Assembly (NCBI RefSeq): GCF_000764305.2
Contig: NW_025942407.1
Coordinates: 62,001-126,000, forward strand
Direction of reading: 5' to 3'
DNA: 64,000 bases
Source: Hyalella azteca
Lineage: Eukaryota > Arthropoda > Malacostraca > Amphipoda > Hyalellidae
The notes under the pieces were generated by a model. The model made no database searches and was not told where the DNA came from. It saw only the letters and a list, made by a program, of their open reading frames with translations. Position numbers and translations under genes: made by a program. Below are positions 1 through 12,279 of the stretch, in pieces. Numbering within the stretch: position 1 is the stretch's first letter; each line of letters starts with the position of its first letter.

Positions 1-246
1 CAAAAGAGGCAAAGCAATTATTTTGAACAATAATTCTTCCAATAACGGCATTTCACAATAAGAAACACTTTCAACATGTAATTGTCAATTGATTTGTCAC
101 AACTCAACCGACCGCTGCCCACCCGACGCGCTCGACATGGAATTTTCTGTTGAAATATAATGCACCGCGACGAGTTGCGTATCATTGATACGGAGCAGCA
201 CGTGCTGGGGGGGAAGGAACAGGCTGTGTGACGTGTGTGTATATAC

Positions 247-560
247 TGAGTGGAGCTTACTGAGTGGGGTATACTGAGTGGAGTATACTGAGTGGGGTAT
301 ACTGAGTGGGGTATACTGAGTGGGGTATCCTGAGTGGGTTATACTGAGTGGGGTATACTGAGTGGGGTATCCTGAGTGGGTTATACTGAGTGGGGTATAC
401 TGAGTGGGGTATACTGAGTAGGGCATACTGAGTGGGGTATACTGAGTGGGGCATAGTGAGTGGGGGCATACTGAGTGGGGGATACTGACTGGGGTATACT
501 GACTGGCCACTGAGTGGAGCAAGCTGATGAGTGAGGTACACTGAGTGGTGTGCACTGAGT
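247..560. repeat. 15-bp minisatellite (TATACTGAGTGGGGT)
   Basis: About 20 tandem copies of a 15-bp unit. A few variants occur (TATCC, GGGCATA, GTGAG). Because 15 is a multiple of 3, long pseudo-ORFs of a 5-residue repeat (HSVYP/TQYTP type) open on the minus strand from 97 to 678. They have no complexity outside the array, so I do not treat them as genes. Confidence 0.95.
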
Positions 561-3500
561 GAGTTACATCAACTGGGTACGTGGGAGATACTGATTGGAT
601 AATAGACAGAGTGGAGCATATAGTGTAATATATATAGAGCGAATTATACAGACTGGATAAAGATTGTAAAAATCCCACCTAATACAAAAATCCTCCATCT
701 AAAAAGTGAAGCATTTTCAATAATTGTGAAATCTCCTGGCTTGATTGTGCACTTTAGTTAACAATTAGATAAGAAATAATTTAGATAGCAGTCATAGCAC
801 AGATTTTGCAGCCCCAAAAATGGTGAGAAGGCATTTCTCAGAAAGGTTTAATTTCAAATTGGGAGGTAGATACAATCCATACCTCAGCACCAGGACTGGA
901 AGTGTGGAATGCAGACTGGAAACAATAACAAAGCACAGTGTGTACTGTGTATGGAGTGAAGGATGAAGAGTATTAGTTAGCATTACCAGAGAAAGACCAA
1001 CAGCAAGAAAAATGAATGTTAAGTGTGAAAGAAAATTAATTATGAACTTGTGTCATATATACAACCCAGACCAATGAGACCATTCCAGACTTTGACAGAA
1101 ACTTCATATTATAGGTAATAATGTGTGATATAAATATTTCTATATTAATCCAGTGGGTAGACGGTAGAAGTATACAGGTATTTACCCAGTAGGTAAAGAA
1201 ATGTTAATTCAAGTTAGGTTATATTGAAAGTGAAAATGAAATGTAGAAAGATGAAATTCTCAAAAAAAATCCAAAGCAGTCTGAATTTCAAGCCTTATTC
1301 TCCAACCTAAAGAATATGTTAACACAAATGTAATTTATGTAATCAATACAGCAAAAGTAATAAGTCAGCTAACTGAAAATTTAACCAACCAGTGAGGATA
1401 AAAGGTAATCCATGTGATAAAAGTGGTCTTTAAATACAAAGTAAAGCCTACAAGGGGCATTAACCTCAGTCACAGTGTTGCTGTGGAAACGCCACTTGGC
1501 AATTTCAATGAATTTTATATCAAACCGACGCAAAATATACATGTTTTTACATGTTCAAGTGAGTTCAACATAGAAAATAACATATATTTGACAGAATCCT
1601 ACCCCATGATTGTGAAGAAAAGCCCACCAAAGCGCACTCTAGCACTATTGCATACTGCATGGTGATTAGTGAGCACGACCAACTCCGGCAACTCGCGACG
1701 GGGGTTACGGGTGAGCGAAATCATCGTGCGACATTACGGTCCGTCATGACGGAAATTACTAGCGGGCAAAAAACTCATTTCCGTAGCTGAGCTGAACAGA
1801 CTGCAGGCTCTGGCCTCAATTGCCCGAGTAAACAATAAAGATATTAATTTTTTTAATAATTTTTAGCAGCCTCAAGGCCCAACAATCAATGAAATAACGT
1901 AAAGTTCAACATGTTTAACATGAATTTTCACTGTTAAGCACGTAGAAGTTACGCAAGTGAAAGTAAAAGAATTAAAGATTCGAATTCAGTTTTATTATAC
2001 GGTTTCGTGTAGGACGTTCATGTAAAATAATGAAATTGCTCCAATCTCCAAAGCGATACCCTCCATTCGATCGCTTAGCAACAAACAAACTAGGTACCTA
2101 AAATCGCAGTATGTTAAAACTTAAAAAGCAAAAACTTGAGTTAGGTATTCATGTAAACTAACCAATAGTTCTACTATAATAGCAGGGAAGTTTGCTTACT
2201 TAATAAGAACTTTGATGTATGAACTTCTCACATAAACTTAAAAAAGGGTATCAATGTCCTCTGGATTTGACAGCGAGCTACCAAAGCATGTGGACTGCGT
2301 GGTGTGGCCAGCCTGGGTGTGGTGACACGCTCACCATCACTACCATGGAATCGATGGTGCACTCCAAGTCACCTATTCCATGATATAACAATCCAAATGG
2401 AAAATGCAGACATATTAGAGACAAAACCTGCATCTACATGAAACTCACCTCCACGATGCTGTTAAAAAATATAGCTGCAAGAGCAATTATTGCAGTTATG
2501 GTGTTCGATAACTTCCTCGCCATGGTTGGAAAGTTATAATCACCAGCACACTACAACCTCACCCTCACTCGTAGCGATTGACACTGACCGAATGAGTCGC
2601 CGCGTCTTCGTCCTACTGCTCCAGCTTGACTCGTGTAGTTGCAGTATGTCGCCATCAGCAAATCTAAATCTTTTTTGCGCTCATATAATTACACTAATTC
2701 ATTGTTAAAGAATGCAAACAACGCAACTGTGCAGAAGGCAGAGTAAGCTCTTCCTCTTGAATACTTTTACTCACGCTTAAACAAATTTTCCAGGAAAAAT
2801 ATTCAATTGAGAATTGGCCTCGAACTTACCAATTCTTTCTACACAATACGCTTGCAAAGTCGAAGGGTACATAACAACAACAATGCTCATCAGTGGCATC
2901 TATTGAAAGTGCCTTGAAAAATATATTCATTTCTTGCCTATCATATGGAAGGAAGAGAGCTGCGTCAATGCGGCAGTGCACGTATTGATCATTTCTTAGA
3001 TATTCTTGGCGCCTGCGAGGGCCTCGGTGATGCCATCGATCTGGCACTGGCGGGCTGGAGGAGAGCGTCCGCATGTCGTCGGCGGGATTACCACTACATT
3101 ACTCACACTCTTGGCTTTAATTATTCCATTGATTGTTCAAAAAAGAATACATGCTTATAGATCATTGATAATTCATGACATTTAAAGTGAAGAGTACCAA
3201 TGTTTTTGCTTGAACAATCCTCCACCAACTGTAATAACCAACCAAATCAATTGCATTCAATTAAATACGAATCAGATATATAATAAAGCGTTTAGAAATC
3301 AACAGACCATCAAGTCGAATTTTTATGGACATAACACTGTTTACACATTTGTGTATAACACGCACTCGTAACACTGTTCACCGTCATACCATTTCGATTA
3401 CATATTGTGAAAATAAATTTGTTTATCTATTGTATTTGCAAATACTATCCCCAAATTTGTGATAATTCTTTTGCATAAATTCAATGACATGTAGGCTTCA

Positions 3501-3582
3501 AGTCGATCAATGTCATTGTGAAAAATTTCGTAGCGAAACTGTTCCTTTTGGGTAGAATAATTTGGTACGCGTGGAGTGCAGA
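561..3582. other. Intergenic stretch, no supportable gene
   Basis: AT-rich sequence with scattered stops. An 83-codon plus-strand ORF at 1414-1665 has no recognisable domain and no supporting neighbours. It is followed by a more GC-balanced patch at 1670-1830. A second GC-rich patch lies at 2945-3090 and is discussed as a possible exon in the findings. Nothing else is supported. Confidence 0.6.
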
Positions 3583-3900
3583 CCGGATCGACACTTCAGC
3601 GAACTCGCCTGCGAACTCGCCTGCGAGCTCGCATGCAAAACCTAACTTAATTTTCAACTGTGGCACGCATAACTCCGTCAATAATGGACGAATTTTCTTC
3701 AAATTTGAAATATAAGTAGATAATATCAGTACGCTGCGGAGGCTATTTTTTTCAAATTTATTCATCAAAAACTTTTTTTTAATACGAAAATCAGTCCATT
3801 ATTGACGGAGTTATGCGTGCCACAGTTGAAAATTAAGTTAGGTTTTGCATGCGAGCTCGCAGGCGAGTTCGCAGGCGAGTTCGCTGAAGTGTCGATCCGG
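3583..3900. repeat. Perfect 107-bp inverted repeat (foldback element)
   Basis: The left arm is 3583-3689 and the right arm 3794-3900. Read base by base, each is the exact reverse complement of the other over 107 bp, separated by a 104-bp AT-rich loop. The outer ends are CCGGATCG...CGATCCGG. The arms contain a short internal direct repeat (GAACTCGCCTGC twice). Zero mismatches point to a recent origin or ongoing gene conversion. It could be a foldback or MITE-type DNA element or a local inverted duplication. No clear target-site duplication is visible. Confidence 0.93.
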
Positions 3901-4194
3901 TAGGTAAAGCTCGGTTTGTCTTACAAGTAAAAGCTTTCGTCGTACAATGACGACCAATGCTAATCGCAACGCCCTAATGAGTTAACCGTGCTAGAGAATG
4001 GGACGAATCTAAAATTGTATATCAAGTTCACATAAGAAAACCCTTCACAGTCATCGGTCATCCTGTTTCTATGTAGGAAATACTATTTAATCGATAGTTT
4101 GGTTTGCATCCTCAACCAAAATTTGCGTTGTTGATTCTTTGGTGAAAATCCAATTGTAAGTACACATCAAATTATTAATTGGGCATCCTGCCTA

Positions 4195-4696
4195 CACCCC
4201 GCTACATGGCCTTGACACACCTTGTTACACCACGCTACACCCCGCGACATCCCGCTACCCCACGCTACACCCCGCTACACCCCGCTACACCACGCTCCAC
4301 CCCGCTACACCGCGCTACACCCCGATATACCGCGCTACACCCCGCTACATCACGCTACACTCCGCTACACCGTGCTACACCACGCTACACCCCGCTACAC
4401 CACGCTACACCCCGCTACACCACGCTACACCCCGCTACATCACGTTACACCTCCGCTACACCGCGTTACACCCCGCTACACGCTAAACCCCCGCTACACC
4501 ACGCTACACCGCGCTACACCCCGCTACATCACGCTACACCCCCGCTACACCACGCTACACCCCGCTACACCCCGCTACACTCCCTTACACACACACCCCC
4601 ACACACCCTTACACTCCCTTACACACAGACACCACAACACACACCCTCACACTCCCTTACACACACACACCCCCATACATACCCTTACACTCCCTT
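4195..4696. repeat. CGCTACACC-type 10-11-bp minisatellite passing into CCTTACAC repeats
   Basis: From 4195 to about 4585 the unit alternates CACGCTACAC and CCCGCTACAC. From about 4585 to 4696 it becomes (CCTTACAC)(ACAC) simple sequence. The array ends exactly at the single N at 4697, so its true length is unknown. Two plus-strand ORFs of more than 180 codons run through it, but they are compositional artefacts. Confidence 0.95.
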
Positions 4697-4697
4697 N

Positions 4698-4806
4698 CCG
4701 TGTACTGCAAGTACCAGACACTGGTAGTACCGTGTACTGCAAGTACCAGACACTGGTAGTACCGTGTACTGCAAGTACCAGACACTGGTAGTACCGTGTA
4801 CTGCTC
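4698..4806. repeat. 32-bp tandem repeat, three full copies plus a partial
   Basis: The unit begins CCGTGTACTGCAAGTACCAG and is repeated identically three times with a 13-bp partial fourth copy. It starts right after the N at 4697. Each unit contains the short palindrome TACCAGACACTGGTA. Confidence 0.93.
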
Positions 4807-5930
4807 TGTTTTCAACACTGCTGCTGTTGTCAACTCGCCAACAATCAAAGAACACAAGAAACCTTAGATAACAATATAGAGTGTGGTTATTTAGATGTTT
4901 TCCTAAGAACTTTAGACAACAAGTGATGTCTGATGAAATAACACTGAATATTATCACAAATTTAAAGCACCGATTACCGTTTCAATTGAAAATAAAATCA
5001 CGCGCACGAATAAATTTTACACGGTTTTTCTCGTGACAAGAACATGTATAGTAACTCCAGTCATATGGTCGAGATCTTGATCTTCTTATCGCTTCAAGAA
5101 CAGTTAAAATTTCTTAAGGGCTTATCGATGAAAAGGCCATTTTATTTTTGCGAAATGTCTAAATGCAATCCACGGATGCATCTTTTTCTATATTCTGCCA
5201 CTCACCAGGTGCTGTAGGTGCTTTCACCTAAATCTATTTTTCTCTGAAGGTCATCAAATTGAATCGTTTTTCTATTCTGAAGATAAACGTTGGTTAATTC
5301 TAGTGCTATTCTCGAGCGAGTCTAAAACTCATAGTTTAAAGCGGACGTTTTTTTATGTTTTCATTCTCATTAGTTTATTTCCGCTTCAAGAGTTAACCTC
5401 CAGAATTTTTTTTACAATTTACCCTTTTGTTTAAACCAACGTCAATCTTGTATGCCGTCGTCTCATTTACATGAGAACTTTACTGTCATCATTCAATTAT
5501 TCACACGGTTTATTCCCTGCCTCTATAAAACTCTTATATTCTCTTCAAAAATTAATTGTAAAACCTCCGACATCAGAGTGAGATTTAACAATTAATTATG
5601 TTGCATAACCCGACAACAGTTCCCACTATCTTGCTGCTGCTCCCGTACAAATTCCTTCACAAATATTCCCATTTCTGCCGTGAAAATAGGCCTATATCAC
5701 ATAAAAGTCACAGCCTATACTACGTAGGGCTTATATTACCCATCGAAGCCTCGGCCTGCTGTTCTCACAAACAAATTTTCATGAAGACATAAAGTGCAGA
5801 GAAATGGCCACAATTTTGGCAGTGCAGATCCCGTGTCTCGGAACCTGCAACAAAAGAGCCTATATCGAAAACTCATCTTATTTAGGCCCCCTTTTATCGG
5901 GGGGCGGGGGCTAAATGGACTTAAGGGGGC
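4807..5930. other. No gene seen
   Basis: AT-rich unique sequence with only short ORFs (up to 64 codons at 5598-5792). No splice-flanked coding block or recognisable protein was found. Confidence 0.6.
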
Positions 5931-6182
5931 CAAATGGTCTGCTGGTGATGCTGGCACTGCTGGTGATGCTGGCACTGCTGGTGATGCTGGCACTGTTGGC
6001 GATGCTGGCACTGCTGGTGATGCTGGCACTGCTGGTGATGCTGGCACTGCTGGTGATGCTGGCACTGCTGGTGATGGTGGCACTGCTGGTGATGCTGGCA
6101 CTGCTGGTGATGCTGGCACTGCTGGTGATGCTGGTGATGCTGACACGGCTGGTGATGCTGGTGATGCTGGTGATGCTGACAT
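5931..6182. repeat. 18-bp minisatellite (GGTGATGCTGGCACTGCT)
   Basis: About 13 copies, with contracted GGTGATGCT 9-mers at the 3' end. The period is a multiple of 3, so it is open in several frames: AGDAGT on plus frame 1, LVMLAL on plus frame 3, SPAVPA on minus. The 135-codon plus ORF (5794-6201) includes about 46 non-repeat residues before the array. No homology or splice context supports it as a gene. Confidence 0.94.
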
Positions 6183-6749
6183 TTCTGGGTTATTAATATA
6201 ATTGAAACAAAGAAAGCAGGGCCTATACTTTAAAAAAATTAAGAGATCGTAAGTTCAACAGCCAATCATTGACGGCCTTTCAAGCAAAATCCACCAATCA
6301 TAGACAAGAAAATAGAGCGTAAGTACTTACGTTTACTTGGCAAAGTTTGAAAGTATGGCCCCAGATATTTAATCACTGGGCAGTTGCAGTAAAACATGGT
6401 CACTGCTGGAGCTTTTGCTTTTAAGTTTTGAAATTAACTTAAACTAAAGTTTTGTGGCATTGAAACTTAATAATTTTCTCCCAAAATTTATTCATTTCCG
6501 CACCAGCTGATATAAAACTTTTTCATTTATTATATAATTTTCTCACCCTCTGATATCGCAATTTTTCGTTCTGCTTCTGGTCCTTGAACTCCTACTCGCA
6601 TTCTTAGTCCTCATAAGCCCGCAGCCCTTAGTAATTGCTGGACCCTTGCCTGGCGACGAGGGTCCTTAGCTGGTCCTTCTCAATTGTCCTTATGTGGTTT
6701 GAAGCGGGACTAACTTTCTGGGAATCTCGCTTTTTTCTGGTTATTAAAA
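6183..6749. other. No gene seen
   Basis: Unique AT-rich spacer between two arrays, with no coding signal. Confidence 0.6.
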
Positions 6750-7115
6750 AATAAGAGAATTTGTAGTAAGTAAGATTTAATTTTTAGTAGAAGTAAGATA
6801 TAATTTTTAGTAGTAAGTAAGATTTAATTTTCAGTGAAAATAGGATTTACTTTTTAGTAGTAAGTAAGATTTGATTTTTAGTAGAAGTAAGATTGAATTT
6901 TTATAGTAGGTAAAATTTAATTTTTAGTAGTAAGTAAGATTTAATTTTTAGTAGTAAGTAAGATTTAATTTTTAGTAAGTAAGATTTAATTTTTAGTAGT
7001 AAGTAAGACTTAATTTTTAGTAGAAGTAAGATTTAATATTTAATAGAAGTAAGATTTAATTTTTAGTAGTAAGGAAAATTTAATTTTTAGTAAGTAAGAT
7101 TTAATTTTTATGTAG
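6750..7115. repeat. 20-24-bp AT-rich repeat (TAAGTAAGATTTAATTTTTAG)
   Basis: About 15 irregular copies that differ by loss or gain of AGTAG or AAGT blocks, so the length varies between 20 and 24 bp. Confidence 0.93.
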
Positions 7116-7136
7116 ACAAGGCAAGTATTTGTTAGA

Positions 7137-7347
7137 AGATACAACTGCTGTCTTGTGTTGTAAAGACGACTGCTCTCATGTGTTGTAAACACGACTGCTG
7201 TCTTGTGTTGTAAACACGACTGCTGTCTTGTGTTGTAAACACGACTGCTGTCTTGTGTTGTAAACACGACTGCTGTCTTGTGTTGTAAACACGACTGCTG
7301 TCTTGTGTTGTAAACACGACTGCTCTCTTGTGTTGTAAACACGACTA
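7137..7347. repeat. 25-bp minisatellite (ACGACTGCTGTCTTGTGTTG...)
   Basis: About eight copies, nearly identical; the outer ones read CTGCTCTC. It begins about 20 bp after the preceding AT-rich array. Because 25 is not a multiple of 3, the minus-strand ORFs over it show a 25-residue super-period, which is typical of array reading and not of a gene. Confidence 0.95.
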
Positions 7348-8138
7348 ATATGTTATGTCTTAATATATCCTAAGAATAGATCAAAAACAAGTGGTTTGGG
7401 GTTATTCCGAGGATGTACCATTATACATCACATTGTATGTGACCGTGATATATTCTACTACTAATTAACTTATTGAAAACCATCAGGCGATTCGTTCAAT
7501 TCAATAACGTTTTATCTCACGAACATCTCACAAATTAAAAATAATTGTAAATACATGTTCTATTACCTTTTTCCTTTAATTTTGCTTCACCTAAAAGCTT
7601 ACCGTAAGATGAGAACCTAAACCAGGTTCTTTATTTTACTAAGCGCTCCACGCAAAGAGAAAATTTTGAATCTCCGCTAAATCAAAGGCGGCCAAAGACC
7701 GGCCGCGAATATTTCTACGACGATTTTTCTCTCGAGGTGCAGCGCCCGGTTTTCCATGTCTATTTTACCGCGCAAAACCATGAGTATTTTATGGGTTTGG
7801 GGGATATTTTTTCAAGCCGGCTTGTTGGACAAAACGAAAAGGACTTTGCAGGCCTTTGGTCGGCTCAGAGTGCATTAGTTACACGCAATAACAAACGCTC
7901 GCAAAACTGAGCTCGACCCTGGTGAAATATTTATATTTTTTAGAGTAGAGCAATGGTTGCATTTATCCTCTACCTCTTCCGTTTCATTTAGGTGGGTTTT
8001 GCTTATCTGTAAAATCTCTTTATTGTTGCTGTTGTTTTCCATGTTGTTTTTGTTGCTGGTTAAGAACTGTGCGAACAGTCAGTGTTCGCAACTGTGATGT
8101 GTGTTCGTAACTGCGATGCTTGTCATGGCCTGAATAGT
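7348..8138. other. No gene seen
   Basis: Unique sequence. A GC-richer patch at about 7680-7880 has no open frame with recognisable content. Confidence 0.6.
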
Positions 8139-8371
8139 AAGGCGTCACACAGCTACGCCTGAAGGCTAAGGCGTCACGCAGCTACGCCTGAAGACCAAGG
8201 CGTCACACAGCTACGCCTGAAGGCTAAGGCGTCACACAGCTACGCCTGAAGGCTAAGGCGTCACACAGCTACGCCTGAAGACTAAGGCGTCACGCAGCTA
8301 CGCCTGAAGGCTAAGGCGTCTCGCAGCTACGCCTGAAGGCTAAGGCGTCACGCAGCTACGCCTGAGGCTAA
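8139..8371. repeat. 29-bp minisatellite with hairpin-forming units
   Basis: About eight copies. Each unit contains AGGCGT, nine bases, then ACGCCT, so each can form a 6-bp stem. Variation is confined mainly to the loop side (CACAC, CACGC, CTCGC) and the joint (GGCT, GACT, GACC). Confidence 0.94.
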
Positions 8372-8458
8372 GGAGTTTCGCTATAATTTATTAGTGAAGT
8401 TTTGCTCGTTTGTTTCACGTCGTTCCTAAGAGGCCCTTGGATGTCTAACTTCTTGAAG

Positions 8459-8785
8459 TGAGGGGAGTAAGGGTGAAGGGAGTAAGGGTGAGGGGAGTAA
8501 GGGTGAGGGGAGCAAGGGTGAGGGGAGTAAGGGTGAGGGTAGTAAGGGTGAGGGGAGTAAGGGTGAGGGGAGTAAAGGTGAGGGGAGTAAGGGTGAGGGG
8601 AGTAAGGGTGAGGGGAGTAAGGGTGAGGGGAGTAAGGGTGAGCGGAGTAAGGGTGAGCGGAGTAAGGGTGAGGGGAGTAAGGGTGAGGGGAGTAAGGGTG
8701 AGGGGAGTAAGGGCGAGGGGAGTAAGGGTGAGGGGAGTAAGGGTGAGGGGAGTAGGGGGAGTAAGGATGTGGGGAGTAACGGCAG
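8459..8785. repeat. 15-bp minisatellite (GAGTAAGGGTGAGGG)
   Basis: About 21 copies, strongly G-rich on the plus strand. Runs of GGGG every 15 bases separated by GGG make a G-quadruplex plausible. ORFs of 116-141 codons on both strands are due to the in-frame period (SPHPY/TPLTL/VRVRG). Confidence 0.95.
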
Positions 8786-8937
8786 GAAAACATTGCAATG
8801 GAAACTGAAGCGAATTACTTACGTAAACGGTCTATAAACGCGAACGAGTTTGAAAAACTCCACGGAGAAACAATCCAACATTCAAGTATCTTCATCGCTT
8901 ATTCCGAACAATTCGAAACGCTGCAGTAGAACGTTCT

Positions 8938-9064
8938 GTTAATATACATTAAAAGTGCATTAATTAAGTATGCATTCATAATGTGTACATTAATAAAGTG
9001 TGCATTAATAAGGTATACAATAATAAGGTGTACGTTAATAAGGTGTACATTAATTATTATACAC
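8938..9064. repeat. Degenerate 14-16-bp repeat (CATTAATAAGGTGTA)
   Basis: About eight imperfect copies of ATTAATAAGGTGTAC. It is AT-rich and no other function is visible. Confidence 0.8.
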
Positions 9065-9369
9065 TACATTAACAACCACATGTAGTGGTCTCACGAAAGA
9101 CCACATTTGCTAAGCATTGAGTCGTGTAGAGAAACTAAAATAAAATTATTTTTATATATGCATTGATTTGCACTATTCAGAAGCAGTAGTTCCTAAGCAG
9201 AATTGAAGTTGTTGTCATCAGATGTTAGTGAATTATTCTCACGTAATAGAAAAATTTGATCATATGATCAGAACTTTTAATTATTATTTAAACAGACTTG
9301 ATGGTACGCCATTAAATTGCAACCGTGATGTCGACATGTAAAATTATTCACTCTTACTTATCCTAAGTT

Positions 9370-9440
9370 TATTCCTACTCACATCAAAATATTAGAGCAG
9401 TGAGTTGCCGGTGCGAAACCTCCTAGAAATTATTGAAATT
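9370..9440 (+). repeat. SINE-like fragment (tRNA-derived 3' part)
   Basis: AATATTAGAGCAGTGAGTTG followed by CCGGTGCGAAACC resembles the corresponding part of the element at 54677-54770 (AATATTGGAGCAGCGAGTTG followed by TTGGTTCGGGCTT). The block before the B-box-like stretch is shared with two differences over 20 bases. The A box is not recognisable here, so this copy would be 5'-truncated. Confidence 0.4.
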
Positions 9441-12279
9441 CTGGCCGACATTTGCTTGGTGGCCCAGCATGGCCCAATTGCCTGCTGACCACCCCTTCAT
9501 TATTCTATATAATTATAATTATAAAAAATAGACACTAACTTAATTCAATCAATATTTTCGATGAGTTTGAAATTTGTGGTTTAATGTACATGATTAAACT
9601 TTATTACTTGATTGGCATTTATTTTATATGATTTGACGACTAACGTTGTTTTGTTTTTACAATATATGAAAACGGAAATGTAGTCACTAATTTTGCCAAT
9701 TTTTAATATAATATTTTTCTACATTGTTTATAGGTTACACTTATATTTTACCTATATTAATACAATTCTAACACATCAAGCATCACAGTTCCAGTAATAT
9801 GCGATTGTATGCTATTTGCAGAGCTTAATGGACATTGATTAGACCTCAATTCTCACTTGTATGTAGGATATGAATTGTGAATTTAACTTCATTCTGCGTT
9901 TACTTGAGTTTATAGACTGAAGATGGTCTTTTTTAGTAGAAATGATATCAAAATGAAGTCATTACTGGAAATTATAGATATAACACAATTATAACACAAT
10001 ATTTTTCATGCTGAGTGCAACATATGTACTGGTCAACGGTTACCTGCAATTAGCCAAAATATACTTTCAGAAAGCTGCAGTTTAAGCCAGACCTTCCGTT
10101 AGGAAAATTCCTTCATCTTAAGCTCTAAAACTTTATAAAATATCCTCTGTAAGAATTGTTAGTATATAGGGCATTTTTTGAACAAATGAAATTTGAAATT
10201 CAGGCAGTAATTTAGGAAAAAAGAATGTAAAATGAAGCGAAATTTAATTTTTCTCGCATCATTTATGGGAGTTGGGTTAAAGCAACGATTCCCAAATTTG
10301 AAGGAAAATTAAAAACTGTAGATGAAATTTTTGCCGGCAATGAAGCGGTGTAAATTTCATCAATGTTCTTATGAATCTGCTGGTATCAACATCGACAATA
10401 TTTACGGCGAGGACAACATCGTAGCCTGTCAACTGTGTTGATGAAGTGAGAAAGTTTTGGCGTTACTAGCAGCAAAAAATGCCCTTGAATAGAATTCTGT
10501 CCTGGAAGTTTTCGTCAGCAGTCAAATCCTGAGGGAATACGAGGCGCTGAAACCGAAGATTTGTCTTGAGGTTTGCTGGGAATTTCTCAGCCATTTGGAC
10601 TGGGGCTCGTGGTGCATTTTTCAGCCATTTTTGCTGGGATTGCCGGGGATTTTTGTGGGGCAGAGCTACGTGCTCTGACTCTGGGACGCGGCAATAACTT
10701 AGCTGCTCTGAAAGGCGCTGAAATGAAGAGGGCAGAGCTACTGGTCTCCAGACAATCCAATTTACAGCACAGGTGAGCATTAAAAATTTATAGAAGTGGA
10801 TTCGAACATGAATTATTTGGTCTTCAAATTTTTAGTTCAATCAACTGAATAGTGATTCTAATCAAGACTTAAAATGTGAATACAATACACCCGCGGAAAC
10901 TGAAAATATAAAATCATATATATTAATGAAAGTGCAGTTTAACATATAAGGAAATATTCCAGCGCGTAATACCATAAAAGTTTTGAAATCAGTCTGAAAT
11001 TATTGTGAATATTCAAAGTGAATATTTAGTTTGCTAGATGCTTTTAATCAAATTAAAAATAGGAATATTTGTAGGTAGCGTCGCTCAAAATTGAAATTAA
11101 TCTTAAACTTGTTTGAAGGTTATTTATGTTTATGTTTGTTAATGTTTATTTGAGAATTTGAATTGTTCGTTGATTATTTAAGTGCAGATAATCAATCAAC
11201 GCAAACAACAAAATTCTGCTCTCTATTGCAATCAAATTTGACCCAATTTGCTGATCGTTCAATGTTTCTCGTCCTCCCTGCATGGATAATTAATTAATAG
11301 GAGAAGAATATTAAGCAAAGGCAGACGCTTCGTTCACTTTTCTCTTATTCTGTATGAATTTTATATATAAAGTGCGGCTGCTGGGGTTGATGTTAGAATA
11401 AAATTCTTGAGCGCTAGAAATATGATAATTCAGAGTATATTTAAGCCAAGTGAAAACATTGACAAAAGTTGTCCTGCAAATTTATTTTAAAACTGTAGAT
11501 TTAATTTTACATAATATGAACATTTAATTGGTATCGGTTATGCAAATACAAGTCTCGGCTGTCTTCTGTAATATCAATAATGATATTTCTCAATGGAAAT
11601 TCGTATATTCGAACAAAGTTTATGATTTGTCATGTAAATTTTAGATTTTAAAGCGAATAGCCCTAACAAAATTTAGAGGATTACGCGACCCTGCATTAGG
11701 GCCGCCTAGGACTCAGGGAGCACGTAAATCAGCGGCTCTATGTCCGCTACGGCACAAGGTTCGAAGAGCAGCCTCAGGGCAGCTGGGTAGTTCGGTATGA
11801 CACGTGTGGTAATCACCAACTATAGCGTTTAGCTTACCTGTATGGCAACAGGATAAGTCATTGTGGTAACCCGTTGTACAATGTTGTTCAGTTCGTAATA
11901 AAGCTCTGCCCACTACGGCGTCACTTCTCTTGGCCCTTTATATGTTCAACCTCGGTCACATCACTCGACTCTGCCAACCTTTGAAATACTCTCAGGTGAC
12001 TGTGAAGTCTGAAAGGAGGTTCTGACAGGAGCACATTTCGATCGGTTGGCCAAGCAGACCCAGTATAACTTTGCGCCGAGTGTAGTGACTATTAGGCCGA
12101 TGCCTGGGTGGTCCTCGTATTTTGTTAGGAAAATGACAGTGATAGCGGTTATAATTCGGTGCGTTTCTCGATGGTGAACATTTTTTAAAATGTGCATCCC
12201 AATATTGCTTGGAACCATATGCAAAGTCTTTCCACTGATCATGGATTAGATCATTAGAACTTCACGCACGCCTGCAGTG
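9441..12279. other. Long intergenic stretch, no supportable gene
   Basis: Mostly AT-rich. Two patches with more balanced composition occur at 10480-10770 and 11690-12245. The second carries a 93-codon minus-strand ORF (11961-12242) with no family I recognise. Either patch could be old transposon or non-coding-transcript sequence. Confidence 0.55.

Noticed and set aside
4179..4791. Two long plus-strand ORFs rich in Thr/Pro/His/Tyr
   Set aside because: Minisatellite readings, truncated by an N.
8139..8371. CRISPR-like array of 29-bp repeats with hairpin
   Set aside because: Units are directly contiguous with no unique spacers, the host is clearly eukaryotic, and no cas genes are present.
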